Assembly: GCA_913063035.1 (NCBI GenBank)
Contig: CAJXYS010000008.1
Span: 1 to 64,000, forward strand
Source: an uncultured Maritimibacter sp.
Lineage (GTDB): Bacteria > Pseudomonadota > Alphaproteobacteria > Rhodobacterales > Rhodobacteraceae
Length of the DNA stretch: 64,000 bases
Direction of reading: 5' to 3'
The notes below the pieces were generated by a model. That model was not told the DNA's origin. It made no database searches and saw only the letters and a list, made by a program, of their open reading frames with translations. A program made the position numbers and the translations under genes. The first letter of the stretch is position 1, and each line of letters opens with the position of its first letter. This document shows, one piece after another, positions 8,711-16,645 of this stretch.

Positions 8711-9913
8711 ATGCAGACCCGACGGAACTTCACCGGCCCGGCGCTGTTCTCCTACGGCTTCCGGCCCTTCTTTCTGGCCGCCACGCTTTTCGGGCTGGGC
8801 GTGGTCCCGGTCTGGCTTTTGGTCTGGCGCGGCGACCTGATGCCGGGCGGTGCCATGGCGCCGGTCGACTGGCACGTCCACGAGATGATTTTCGGCTACG
8901 GGGCCGCCGTCGTGGCGGGGTTTCTCTTTACCGCCGTTCCGAACTGGACCGGCCGGATGCCGGCGCGCGGCTGGCCGCTGGCCGTGCTGCTCGCGCTTTG
9001 GGTCGCCGGACGGCTCGCCATGGCCGGGGCGTTCGGGGATGACCCGGTGCTTGTCATGTGCGCCGATGGCGCCTTCCTTTTGGCGGTCGCCGGCATGATC
9101 GCGCGCGAGATCGTGGCGGGGCGGAACTGGCGCAACCTCAAGGTCTTGGTGCCGGTGTCGCTGCTGGCCGCGGCCAATGTCTTCTTTCATCTCGAGGCCA
9201 TGCGCACGGGGCTGGCGGAAACGGGCCACCGTCTGGGGATCGCGCTGCTCGTGTTCCTCATCATGCTCATCGGGGGGCGCATCGTGCCGAGTTTCACACG
9301 CAACTGGCTGGCAAGGAGCGGCTCGCCCAGCCGGCCGGTGCCGTTCGGCCCTTATGACGTGGCGAGCCTCCTGGCCGGCGGTGTCGCCCTGTCCGGGTGG
9401 GTGGCGGTCCCGGATGCGCCGGCGACCGGCGTGGCGCTCGCGCTGGCCGCGGTGATGCATGTCGTGCGGCTGGCGCGTTGGCTGGGGGTTCTGACCGTGG
9501 GTGCGCCGCTGCTGGTCATGTTGCACATCGCCTACGGTTTCCTGCCGGCAGGCTTTGCGGCGGCGGCGCTGGGGGCTTTCGGATGGGCCGGGCCGGACCA
9601 GGCTGCGCATCTCTTCGGGATCGGCGGGATCGGCGGCATGACGCTGGCCGTGATGATGCGCGCGACGCTCGGGCACACGGGGCGCCCGCTCGTCGCCGGG
9701 CCGGCGCTGACCGTCGGCTTCGTGGCGGTCGCGCTCGCCGCCCTGGTCCGGCTCTATGGCGCCGATACGTTCTTCCCGGGGCTGGACGGCATTCATCTCG
9801 CCGCGCTGCTCTGGACGGCGGGCTTCGCGCTGGCCGTGCGGCGATTGCTGCCGTGGCTGGCGACGCCGCGCATGGCGCCGCGCCGCCCCGGCCGGGCATC
9901 GCTTCGGACGTGA
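8711..9913 (+). CDS. nnrS: NnrS family heme-copper membrane protein
   Basis: A 400-residue polytopic membrane protein with about twelve hydrophobic segments. Hallmarks are the FSYGFRPFF start, WHVHEMIFGY near residue 58, AAANVFFHLEAM, and GGRIVPSFTRNWL in the middle. NnrS proteins bind heme and copper and help cells resist nitric oxide, lowering formation of iron-nitrosyl complexes. The ATG at 8711 follows a strong AGGAGG; an upstream in-frame start has none. It is 81 bp downstream of the pseudoazurin gene and probably co-transcribed, under the same NnrR-type box. Confidence 0.92.
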   Translation: MQTRRNFTGPALFSYGFRPFFLAATLFGLGVVPVWLLVWRGDLMPGGAMAPVDWHVHEMIFGYGAAVVAGFLFTAVPNWTGRMPARGWPLAVLLALWVAGRLAMAGAFGDDPVLVMCADGAFLLAVAGMIAREIVAGRNWRNLKVLVPVSLLAAANVFFHLEAMRTGLAETGHRLGIALLVFLIMLIGGRIVPSFTRNWLARSGSPSRPVPFGPYDVASLLAGGVALSGWVAVPDAPATGVALALAAVMHVVRLARWLGVLTVGAPLLVMLHIAYGFLPAGFAAAALGAFGWAGPDQAAHLFGIGGIGGMTLAVMMRATLGHTGRPLVAGPALTVGFVAVALAALVRLYGADTFFPGLDGIHLAALLWTAGFALAVRRLLPWLATPRMAPRRPGRASLRT

Positions 9914-10166
9914 GCGTCCGGGCGGGCCGGTGGCCGGGGAACGTTTCCACCCCAGCGCGGCGGCGCGTCGGCACATGCAGGCCTTCGCCCTTAAGGGGAA
10001 GTCTTGATGGCCGGGAGCCCGAGGCCGGGGTGCACGCGCCCTGCACAGAATTCCACGCGGCTCACACATTACGGCAACAATCCATTGAAATTGTGAACGG
10101 TATCTAATTCGGGTTTGTCCAAAGTTTTACCGGCCTGGCTTTTCCTGATACAATTATCGGTAGAAC

Positions 10167-10556
10167 ATGAATGCGCACCCGAATTCCCATGAAATGGCCA
10201 GGTTCCCGATGCTGCCTCCCAGCTTGAGATACTTCATCAAGCACGAAATCGAAGATATCTTCGACCTCGTCCCGGTTTTGATCCTGGGCGTCGGTCTGGC
10301 CTTCGCGATCTTGATCCTGCTGCTTTTCGTGAACACGGAGCCGGACCCGGCCGCGACGCAAGGCCCGGCTGGCGTATCCGCGCCCGTGGCCGAAGACGCC
10401 GCGGCAGCGGGAACGGGCGCGGCATCCACCGCGGCCGATGCCGGTGACGCGGGGATCCCGCGCGAGCCCGGGGCCGCGCCGGAGGAAGAGCCGCGCTCGA
10501 GTGACGGGGCGCAGCGCTTCAGATTGCTCGAGCGCCCGTCCGACTTTCCACCCTAG
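10167..10556 (+). CDS. Hypothetical single-span membrane protein
   Basis: A 129-residue protein of unknown role. The first 30 residues are amphipathic, followed by one strong membrane helix (about 33-56, LVPVLILGVGLAFAILILLL). An alanine/proline/acid-rich, probably disordered tail of 70 residues follows. The 130 bp upstream are markedly AT-richer than the surroundings and likely carry its promoter. The ribosome site is weak. The next gene starts 47 bp later in the same direction. I recognise no family. Confidence 0.45.
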   Translation: MNAHPNSHEMARFPMLPPSLRYFIKHEIEDIFDLVPVLILGVGLAFAILILLLFVNTEPDPAATQGPAGVSAPVAEDAAAAGTGAASTAADAGDAGIPREPGAAPEEEPRSSDGAQRFRLLERPSDFPP

Positions 10557-10602
10557 CGCAGGCCTTTCGCCACGACCATGAACGTTCACGGGGGTTCGAT
10601 AC

Positions 10603-11031
10603 GTGTCATTCTTTCATTCTTCACGGGGTCGCCGCGCCGCTGGCCGCGGTGATTGTGCAGCGCAGCGCGTGCCGGGACCCGCGGGTGTCCTGCGACTGCT
10701 CGGTGTCGCCGCGTGCTGCGCCATGCTGGGCGTGGCAAGCGCGGGGGCGGCCAGTGACACCCCGGCATGGGATGAGATCGCGTGCGAGCCCCTCGAGGAG
10801 CTCGGCGAGGAAATCATGTTCGCACGCCAGCAGGGCGCCTCGACAAGCCTTCTGATCGAAAAGGGAGAAGCCTGGATTCCGCGGGATTCCATCCTGGTGC
10901 AAGAGACCCGGGCGCTCATCCGGGAGATCGTGAAGTTCACCGAGCGCGTGCCGCGGGTGAAGGACTTTCAGGAACGGAAGCGGGTGTCCGAGGATTTCGG
11001 AGACACGCTGTCTTCCATGTGCGAGGGCTAG
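10603..11031 (+). CDS. Hypothetical exported protein or lipoprotein
   Basis: Starts at GTG and encodes 142 residues. Residues 28-50 form an export signal. It has either a lipobox-like VAAC near residue 38 or an AxA cleavage (ASAGAA), so lipoprotein versus soluble periplasmic is undecided. The mature part is about 95 residues, helical and charged, with a cysteine in EIACEPL and another at the C-terminus (SSMCEG) that could form a disulfide. The start is uncertain; an internal ATG exists within the signal region. No family recognised. It is convergent with a second small exported protein. Confidence 0.45.
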   Translation: MSFFHSSRGRRAAGRGDCAAQRVPGPAGVLRLLGVAACCAMLGVASAGAASDTPAWDEIACEPLEELGEEIMFARQQGASTSLLIEKGEAWIPRDSILVQETRALIREIVKFTERVPRVKDFQERKRVSEDFGDTLSSMCEG

Positions 11032-11067
11032 CGCCCGGCGCGGGGCAGGGCGGCCCGCCCGGATGCC

Positions 11068-11451
11068 TCAGGGCAACGAGCCGCGGCAGGCATCGGCGAC
11101 CCGCGTGCGGAACGCCTCGGCGGCTTGCCGTCTCTGCCGCTCGGTTTTTCCGCGGGGTTCGCGATAGGCGAACACGGCGATTTTCCGCAACATGTCCCTG
11201 GTTCCGGACATGTAGGCCGCTGACCAGCCCATGCTCTCGATGGCCATGTCGGTCGCCATGCCGATGGCGAGCCTGTTCTGCCGGGCTTCCATCATCGTGT
11301 AGGCGGCCTGTCCCAGGAGGGTGCAGGCGGGCGAGAACCGGTGCGCGCCGTGATCGCTGGCCACGCCCGGGGCAAGGGCGCCCAGGGCGAAGGCGACCGC
11401 CAGGATCAGGCGCGGCAGGGATCTTGCCGGGAGGATCGCGGTGTGGGTCAT
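11068..11451 (-). CDS. Hypothetical small exported protein
   Basis: A 127-residue protein with a clear signal peptide (MTHTAILPARSLPRLILAV..., cleavage after GVAS). The mature part has two cysteines (SPACTLL and ADACRG) and is mostly helical. It resembles its convergent neighbour in size, cysteine placement near both ends and helical content, though not in obvious sequence identity. It lies 32 bp downstream of the LapG-like peptidase gene on the same strand and may be co-transcribed. Function unknown. Confidence 0.5.
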   Translation of the reverse strand: MTHTAILPARSLPRLILAVAFALGALAPGVASDHGAHRFSPACTLLGQAAYTMMEARQNRLAIGMATDMAIESMGWSAAYMSGTRDMLRKIAVFAYREPRGKTERQRRQAAEAFRTRVADACRGSLP

Positions 11452-11483
11452 GATCCGGTCACTTCCGGGCGGGCCGCCCGGTG

Positions 11484-12125
11484 TCAGTAGGGTTGCACGC
11501 ATTTCGTGATGGACGATGTCGGCCCATCGTCGAGAACGCCGCCGCGCAGCACCATGTTCCATCCGTGCGGGGCGCCCGGGTTCTGAACCCGCATGAAGAT
11601 GTAGCCGGTTTTCGCCCAGCCCAGCAGCTTGTTGTTCAGGTTGTCGAGCACGAAATCCCCCGTCTCGTGGCGGAGCACCAGAACCGCATGGGGACTCATG
11701 TTGGTGTCGAGAACCGTCGCGAGCAGGAGCCGCGCCGGATCGACGCCACTGGCGTAGAGGATCTGCTTTTTCCGGAGCGCGTAGTCCTCGCAATCGCCGC
11801 CGCGTGGTGTCGGCAGGGCCCAAAGCTCCTCCCGGCCGTACTGCTTGAGGTCGGATATCGGGCGGACACTGCGGTTCACGTCCCGATTGACCCGGTGGGC
11901 CATCATCAGCATGTCGTCCAGGCGGCCGTCCCGGTTCGATGATCTCGCACAGGCCCAGGAGAACCGGTTGCAAAGGTCCACCGCGCCTTCGGGGGGTGGA
12001 ACCGCTTCGCCCAGCGGCAGGTGCCGGGGCATTGCGGCCTGCTGTGCCCGCGTCGCGGTTGCGGACGCGGCGATCGACGCAAGCAGGCCTATTCCGAGAA
12101 TGAGACAGCTCAACAGGCGGAGCAC
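11484..12125 (-). CDS. LapG-like transglutaminase-type cysteine peptidase (BTLCP, DUF920)
   Basis: A 213-residue periplasmic protein with a signal peptide (residues 1-27). The papain-like triad is C112 in GGDCEDYALRK, H146 in MSPHAVLVL and D161 in FVLDNLNN, the standard order of the bacterial transglutaminase-like cysteine peptidases. The best known member, LapG, cuts surface adhesins under cyclic-di-GMP control through LapD. No LapD-like gene or large adhesin is nearby, so the substrate is unknown. The ATG is at the natural start of the signal peptide; an inverted repeat 43 bp upstream may be an operator. Confidence 0.8.
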   Translation of the reverse strand: MLRLLSCLILGIGLLASIAASATATRAQQAAMPRHLPLGEAVPPPEGAVDLCNRFSWACARSSNRDGRLDDMLMMAHRVNRDVNRSVRPISDLKQYGREELWALPTPRGGDCEDYALRKKQILYASGVDPARLLLATVLDTNMSPHAVLVLRHETGDFVLDNLNNKLLGWAKTGYIFMRVQNPGAPHGWNMVLRGGVLDDGPTSSITKCVQPY

Positions 12126-12167
12126 GATGAACCTCCGGGGAATGGCATTATCCCGCGGGACTATCGC

Positions 12168-12200
12168 TAAACGTGGGCTGTGGTTTTCAGGACACGTTTA
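12168..12200. repeat. Inverted repeat upstream of the LapG-like gene
   Basis: TAAACGTG at 12168-12175 and CACGTTTA at 12193-12200 are perfect 8-bp arms separated by 17 bp, in an AT-rich stretch 43-75 bp upstream of the LapG-like start. The two half-sites are about 2.4 helical turns apart, so they could be an operator. No regulator is assigned. Confidence 0.4.
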
Positions 12201-12363
12201 AATTGTTGGTCTTATGTGCAGCTGTGTGGAAAATTGTGGCACTTGTCCGACATCTGCGACGTCTGCCAGCCCGCCCGCCCCTCGAGCCGCGCGGGCGCCA
12301 CCGGCTGGGTCCGGTGCCGTCGATGGTCCCGCCGCCACACGCCGGCGCCGATCCGCGTTGCCG

Positions 12364-13218
12364 CTATGTCCTGTCCCGCGGCGCAGGGGGCACCACGCGC
12401 GTCACCGCCCCGGCGCGGGTGAACATCCGGTCCCGCTGCCACCAGACGACGACGGCCGCCACGGCGACCAGGATCCAGGTGTCCCACGGCTGCGCGTCGG
12501 GCCAGAACGGGTTTATCAGCTGCCAGTGGAACAGCATCGGCAACAGAAGACTGCCGCGCCCGGCGTTCAGGATCGGCGTGACAAGGATCGCGAGGGTCAC
12601 GTTCCCGATGAAGAAGGGCAGGAAACTCCAGTTCTCGTAGACGACCCCCGCAAGGTAGAAGACGGGAAGGTGCCAGACCCCCCAGACCGCACCGATCAGG
12701 GCGCCGGCCCAGAACGGGGCGACGTGTCGTTGCAGCAGCGGCTGCGCGACGCCGCGCCAGCCGAATTCCTCTATCGGGCCGAGAAAGAGCATCATGCCCA
12801 TCAGGCCAAGCATCGGCGCCGCGCCGCCGGGCGGCAGCGGTGCGAGCAGCGGGCCACCCTTGAGCAGCGATCCGGCCATGAAGACCAGCGGGATCCCGGC
12901 AAGGATGAAAAGCCACCAGGCCACCGCGCATCGCCACAGGAGAAGGCGCGACAGGAACAGCCGCATCCCGCCCGGTCCCGTATGGACCAGCACGAGCGTC
13001 AGCCCGGTGATCGCCGGCGCCCAGGTGGCGACGAAGTACAGCGGATGGCCGCCGCTGATCTCTCCGAAGATCGCGACGGTCGGCCCCGGCGCCAGGATGT
13101 AGCTGCCGATGATGCCCCAGGTGATGGCGAAGGTGCCCAGCAGAAAGAAGGCAAGCGCCCGGGATGGAACCGGCGCGCGGTCCGCGCGGCGTTCAGACGA
13201 CATCAGCCAAATCCCCAT
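12364..13218 (-). CDS. CPBP family intramembrane metalloprotease
   Basis: A 284-residue membrane protein with about eight hydrophobic segments. The CPBP (Abi/CaaX-protease) motifs are present: EEFGWRG near residue 150, the EExxxR signature, then VWHLPVFY and a late LFHWQL supplying the histidines. Such proteases act inside the membrane; bacterial roles range from bacteriocin self-immunity to protein processing, mostly undetermined. The start is either ATG 13218 or ATG 13203, neither with a strong ribosome site. It stands alone, divergent from an ABC importer operon. Confidence 0.82.
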   Translation of the reverse strand: MGIWLMSSERRADRAPVPSRALAFFLLGTFAITWGIIGSYILAPGPTVAIFGEISGGHPLYFVATWAPAITGLTLVLVHTGPGGMRLFLSRLLLWRCAVAWWLFILAGIPLVFMAGSLLKGGPLLAPLPPGGAAPMLGLMGMMLFLGPIEEFGWRGVAQPLLQRHVAPFWAGALIGAVWGVWHLPVFYLAGVVYENWSFLPFFIGNVTLAILVTPILNAGRGSLLLPMLFHWQLINPFWPDAQPWDTWILVAVAAVVVWWQRDRMFTRAGAVTRVVPPAPRDRT

Positions 13219-13602
13219 CCCGAAATATGCGCTCGTCGAAAGCCTAGGCCTTGCGGCGTGCCGACACCATGATGTCGGTCAAGCTGCAGCCGCGCCCGTG
13301 ATTGACATGCCTTGGACAACCGGTAGGAATATCCAGTATTCGAAGGGGCCGATCGTGATTTTCCGACCGCGTAAAGACGCCGACGAGACCGTCGTCGCCA
13401 TGCTGGCTTCGGCGCAGCGGCGCGGGCGGCGGAACGATTTCGACCGCCACGCGGTCCGGCGGCATGGCCTGCGGGCCGCGATGCCGGACCGTGACGCGGC
13501 GCGCGCGTGCGGCGCGCCCGACGGTTGCATCCGCGAAGACATCGCCCCCGGCGCCTGCGCCGGGGCGGCACATCGTCATCCACAACAAAAAGGGAGGAGA
13601 TC
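13219..13602. other. Intergenic leader of the ABC importer operon
   Basis: About 380 bp between the divergent CPBP gene and the ABC operon. A TTGACA at 13302-13307 followed by TAGGAAT around 13324-13330 is a possible promoter. Near the 3' end a perfect 8-bp hairpin, CCCCGGCG-CCTG-CGCCGGGG at 13546-13565, lies 37 bp before the ATG and could affect read-through or message stability. An arginine-rich reading frame crossing this leader is not convincing as a gene. No riboswitch class recognised. Confidence 0.45.
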
Positions 13603-14625
13603 ATGACGACATTCAGCAGACGGCAGGCCCTGGGCCTGATGGGTGCGACCGCGGCGGCGGCGGGGCTGGGCGCCCCGGCGCTGGCGCAGCGCGGCAAGGT
13701 GGTGGTGGGCGCGCTGCCCTTCACCAGCCATTCCGGCAGTTTCGTCGCGCTTCAGCGCGGTTACTTCGAAGAGGCGGGGCTCGACGTCGAGCTCAAGTTC
13801 TTCCAGGCCGCGCAGCCGATGGCCGTGGCCATCGCCTCCGGCGACGTCGATTTCGGGGTCACGGCGATCTCGGGCGGGCTCATCTCGCTGGCTGACAAGG
13901 GCGCAGTGAAGGTTATCGGCGGCGCCCTCAGCGAGGAGCCGGGGATCGACGGTCAGAAGATCCTCGCCTCGAATGCCGCCTTCGAGGCGGGGCTGACCTC
14001 GCCGGCCGCTCTGGGCGAGGCCCGCTACGGCATGACAACGGCCGGCTCGTCCTTCCATTACATGGGGTCCAAGATCGCCGCGGCCGAAGGCGTCGCGCCG
14101 ACCTTCGTGCCGCTCCAGAAGGTGGGCGCGATCATCGGTGCGCTGAAGTCGGGGCAGATCGACGCCTGGTCGATCGTGCCCCATATCGCCAAGCCGCTCG
14201 CCGGCGCGGGCGCGGTCAAGATGATCGGCAACGTCTCGGACTACCTGCCGGACTACCAGGTGACCACGGTCTTCACCTCGACGGGGAATGCCAGTTCGGA
14301 ACGCGAGCTGACCTCGGCCTTCCTCGGCGGGTTCAGCCGGGGCGTGGCGGACTACAACGCCGCCATGGTGGACCGCAGCGCCGGCGAGGAGGCGATGGAC
14401 GAGATGGTCAGGCTGATCCACACCTATGTCTATACCGACCGCCCGCTCGAGAAGGCGGCGCCATCGATCGTCAACGGCTCGATGCGGCTCAACGCGGATG
14501 CGGCGTTGAACGTGGCTTCGGTGCGCGACCAGCTGGACTGGTTCCAGTCCGAGAACCTCGTCGATGCCGACATCACGCTCGAGACGCTCGTGGACAGCAG
14601 CTACGTCGAGACCATCGGCAGCTGA
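13603..14625 (+). CDS. ABC transporter substrate-binding protein, NitT/TauT (NMT1/THI5-like) type
   Basis: A 340-residue periplasmic binding protein. The N-terminus carries a twin-arginine signal (FSRRQALGLMG, then APALAQ), so export by Tat is likely. The fold is that of NMT1/THI5-like proteins: VGALPFTSHSGSFVALQRGYFEEAGLDVEL near the start and SGDVDFGVTAISGG next, typical of nitrate, sulfonate, taurine and pyrimidine-precursor binders. The ATG has a strong GGGAGGAGA upstream. It heads an operon with an ATPase and a permease. The actual ligand cannot be told from sequence. Confidence 0.85.
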   Translation: MTTFSRRQALGLMGATAAAAGLGAPALAQRGKVVVGALPFTSHSGSFVALQRGYFEEAGLDVELKFFQAAQPMAVAIASGDVDFGVTAISGGLISLADKGAVKVIGGALSEEPGIDGQKILASNAAFEAGLTSPAALGEARYGMTTAGSSFHYMGSKIAAAEGVAPTFVPLQKVGAIIGALKSGQIDAWSIVPHIAKPLAGAGAVKMIGNVSDYLPDYQVTTVFTSTGNASSERELTSAFLGGFSRGVADYNAAMVDRSAGEEAMDEMVRLIHTYVYTDRPLEKAAPSIVNGSMRLNADAALNVASVRDQLDWFQSENLVDADITLETLVDSSYVETIGS

Positions 14626-14635
14626 TCGACGCCGG

Positions 14636-14655
14636 AGGGCGGCCGCGGCCGCCCT
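14636..14655. repeat. Intercistronic palindrome in the ABC operon
   Basis: AGGGCGGCCGCGGCCGCCCT is a perfect 20-bp palindrome lying 11 bp after the binding-protein gene and 17 bp before the ATPase gene. Hairpins in this position commonly protect or partly terminate the message so that binding protein is made in excess over the membrane components. No T-run follows. Confidence 0.6.
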
Positions 14656-14672
14656 TCGCAACCGGCGGGGGG

Positions 14673-15443
14673 ATGATGGATATTCGGCTCGAAGGGATCG
14701 CGCACAGCTACGGTGTGACCGAAGTTCTGCGCGACGTGTCGCTTGATATCGACACGGGGCGGATCGTGTGTCTCGTCGGTCCGTCGGGCTGCGGAAAGTC
14801 CACGCTTCTCCGGCTCATCGGCGGGCTGGAGCGTCCGTCACAGGGGCGGGTGCTCCAGATAGGGGCGCCGCCCGAGGGCTGCCTGAACCCGCTCACCTAC
14901 ATTTTCCAGGATTTCGCGCTGCTGCCCTGGCGCACGGTCCGGGGCAACGTCTCGCTCGTGCTCGAGGATCACGGCATCCGGGGCCGCAAGGCCGCGCCGA
15001 TCATCGCGGACGTGCTGGCACGGACCCGCCTTTCCGATTTTGCCGACGCGTTGCCGAAGCAGCTGTCGGGCGGGATGAAACAGCGCGTGGCCATTGCGCG
15101 GGCGCTCGCCGTCAACCCGGCCGTGATGCTGATGGACGAACCGCTCTCGGCGCTGGACAGCCAGACGCGCGAACTGCTCATGGACGACCTGATCTCGCTC
15201 TGGACGCGGGAACCGTTCACGGCCGTCTACGTCACGCACAACCTCGCCGAGGCCGTGCGCCTCGGCCATCGTGTCGTGGTGCTGTCGCGCCGCCCGGGCC
15301 GCATCCGCGAGATCGTCGAGATCGGGAAGCCGCTTGCCGAGCGGGGCTATGCCGATCCCGACCTGGACCGGGTGCAACAGCATCTCTGGTCTCTCATGCG
15401 CGAGGAGGCTCGCGCCGCCGACGAGGAATTGATCGATGTCTGA
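14673..15443 (+). CDS. ABC transporter ATP-binding protein, NitT/TauT type
   Basis: A 256-residue ABC ATPase. Walker A is GPSGCGKST near residue 37, the Q-loop is FQDFALLPW, the signature is LSGGMKQR, Walker B is AVMLMDEPLSALD and the H-loop is VTHNLAEAV, all intact. The FQDFALLPWRTV form and the length are usual for nitrate/sulfonate/taurine importers. Two adjacent ATGs (14673 and 14676) follow a GGGG run. It overlaps the permease gene by 8 bp, so translation is coupled. It energises the importer formed with its two neighbours. Confidence 0.9.
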   Translation: MMDIRLEGIAHSYGVTEVLRDVSLDIDTGRIVCLVGPSGCGKSTLLRLIGGLERPSQGRVLQIGAPPEGCLNPLTYIFQDFALLPWRTVRGNVSLVLEDHGIRGRKAAPIIADVLARTRLSDFADALPKQLSGGMKQRVAIARALAVNPAVMLMDEPLSALDSQTRELLMDDLISLWTREPFTAVYVTHNLAEAVRLGHRVVVLSRRPGRIREIVEIGKPLAERGYADPDLDRVQQHLWSLMREEARAADEELIDV

Positions 15444-16248
15444 CGCCCGTCTCGAAACGCGCCCCATGCGCGAAGTGCGGTTCCGCGGCGGCGGCTTCCA
15501 GCCCGAGCGCCGCCGCTGGATCGGCGTTGCGGTCTTCGTGCTGGTGATCGGCCTGGTGGAATGGGGCACGCGGGCCGGGTGGATCTCGGCGCTGACCCTG
15601 CCGCGGCCCTCGGAGGTGCTGGCGACCTTCGGCGAGCTCTGGGAGTCGGGCCTGTTCTTCGCCCATCTCGTGCCGTCCCTGACCCGGCTCGCGGTCGGTG
15701 CGGCGCTTGGCGCCAGTGTCGGGATCGCGACCGGTATGCTGATCGGCCTCTTCTCTTACATGCGCGCGGCGCTCGTGCCGGTGATCGCCGCCATCTTCCC
15801 GATCCCGAAAATCGCGCTTCTGCCGCTCTTCGTGATCTGGTTCGGGATCGACGAGGGGTCGAAATACGCCCTGATCGCGTTTGGCACCTTCACGCCCACG
15901 GTGGTGGCGACCTACGGCGCGGTGGACAATGTCGACCGAACGCTGATCCGGATGGGGCAAAGCTTCGGACTGTCATGGCTGTCGATCGTGCGCAAGATCG
16001 TCCTGCCGGGGGCGATGCCGGGCATCCTCTCGGGGCTTCGCATCAGCCTTGCCATCGCCATCATCCTTCTGGTGGCGGCCGAGATGCTTGGCGCGCAATA
16101 CGGGATCGGCGCCTATATCCTCGAGGCGGGGTCGCTCTACGATCTCGAGCGTCTGTTCGCGGGCGTGGTGATCCTGTCGATCCTCGGCGTTCTGGTCAGC
16201 ATGACCATCGGGTTCATGGAACAGCGCCTGCTGGGCTGGCGGACATGA
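15436..16248 (+). CDS. ABC transporter permease, NitT/TauT type
   Basis: A 270-residue inner membrane permease with six hydrophobic segments. The EAA-type loop is visible as LGLSWLSIVRKIVLPGAMPGILSGL in altered form around residues 175-200, and the RPSEVLATFGELW segment near residue 55 is typical of SsuC/TauC-like permeases. It is the last gene of the three-gene importer operon, overlapping the ATPase gene. Substrate unknown. Downstream lies a GC-rich hairpin that may terminate the operon. Confidence 0.9.
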   Translation: MSDARLETRPMREVRFRGGGFQPERRRWIGVAVFVLVIGLVEWGTRAGWISALTLPRPSEVLATFGELWESGLFFAHLVPSLTRLAVGAALGASVGIATGMLIGLFSYMRAALVPVIAAIFPIPKIALLPLFVIWFGIDEGSKYALIAFGTFTPTVVATYGAVDNVDRTLIRMGQSFGLSWLSIVRKIVLPGAMPGILSGLRISLAIAIILLVAAEMLGAQYGIGAYILEAGSLYDLERLFAGVVILSILGVLVSMTIGFMEQRLLGWRT

Positions 16249-16270
16249 CGCGGGGTGACCTGCCCCTGCG

Positions 16271-16302
16271 ACGGCCGGCCATTCCTGCGCGGAGCCGGCC
16301 GT
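16271..16302 (+). terminator. GC-rich hairpin after the ABC importer operon
   Basis: ACGGCCGGC at 16271-16279 and GCCGGCCGT at 16294-16302 form a perfect 9-bp stem with a 14-nt loop, 23 bp after the permease stop. There is no T-run, so intrinsic termination would be weak; Rho-assisted ending is equally possible. Confidence 0.4.
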
Positions 16303-16479
16303 GCGCCATGGCCTCCGGCCACGCCCGAGCGGCCCAGGCACGCCCGAAATTCTCGACGGGGCCCGGTCGATACCTGAAACAGTCCTGATCCTTCCCGTCG
16401 GTCCAGGAGGCCAGGGGCGGGCAGATGCCGAACGGACCCGGAGGGCGGCCGTCGATCCCAGGCGCATTTTTCTGGACGA

Positions 16480-16554
16480 TGGCTGGGGTGGTAGGATTCG
16501 AACCTACGATACACGGTACCAAAAACCGCTGCCTTACCACTTGGCTACACCCCA
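16480..16554 (-). tRNA. tRNA-Gln (anticodon TTG), CCA encoded
   Basis: On the minus strand a full cloverleaf can be folded: acceptor TGGGGTG pairing with CACCCCA, D-arm GCCAAGTGGTAAGGC, anticodon stem GCGGT/ACCGT with loop TTTTGGT, so anticodon TTG, and T-arm GTAGG-TTCGAAT-CCTAC. The discriminator is G, followed by an encoded CCA (16480-16482). It is 72 nt without CCA. The U1-A72 pair is usual for tRNA-Gln. The gene stands alone between the importer operon and kdsA. Confidence 0.95.
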
Positions 16555-16645
16555 ACGTGGCCGGTTAGATACGCCGCCGCGGCGTCGGCTTCAAGTCAAA
16601 ATTCGGCGGAAATCCGTGGATTTTCCAAGAGGGCCGGCCGCGATG

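Noticed and set aside
13307-13606. Possible 99-residue protein before the ABC operon, overlapping its start by ATGA
   Set aside because: The reading is arginine-rich in its second half, lacks a ribosome site and shows no family; the overlap is probably chance.
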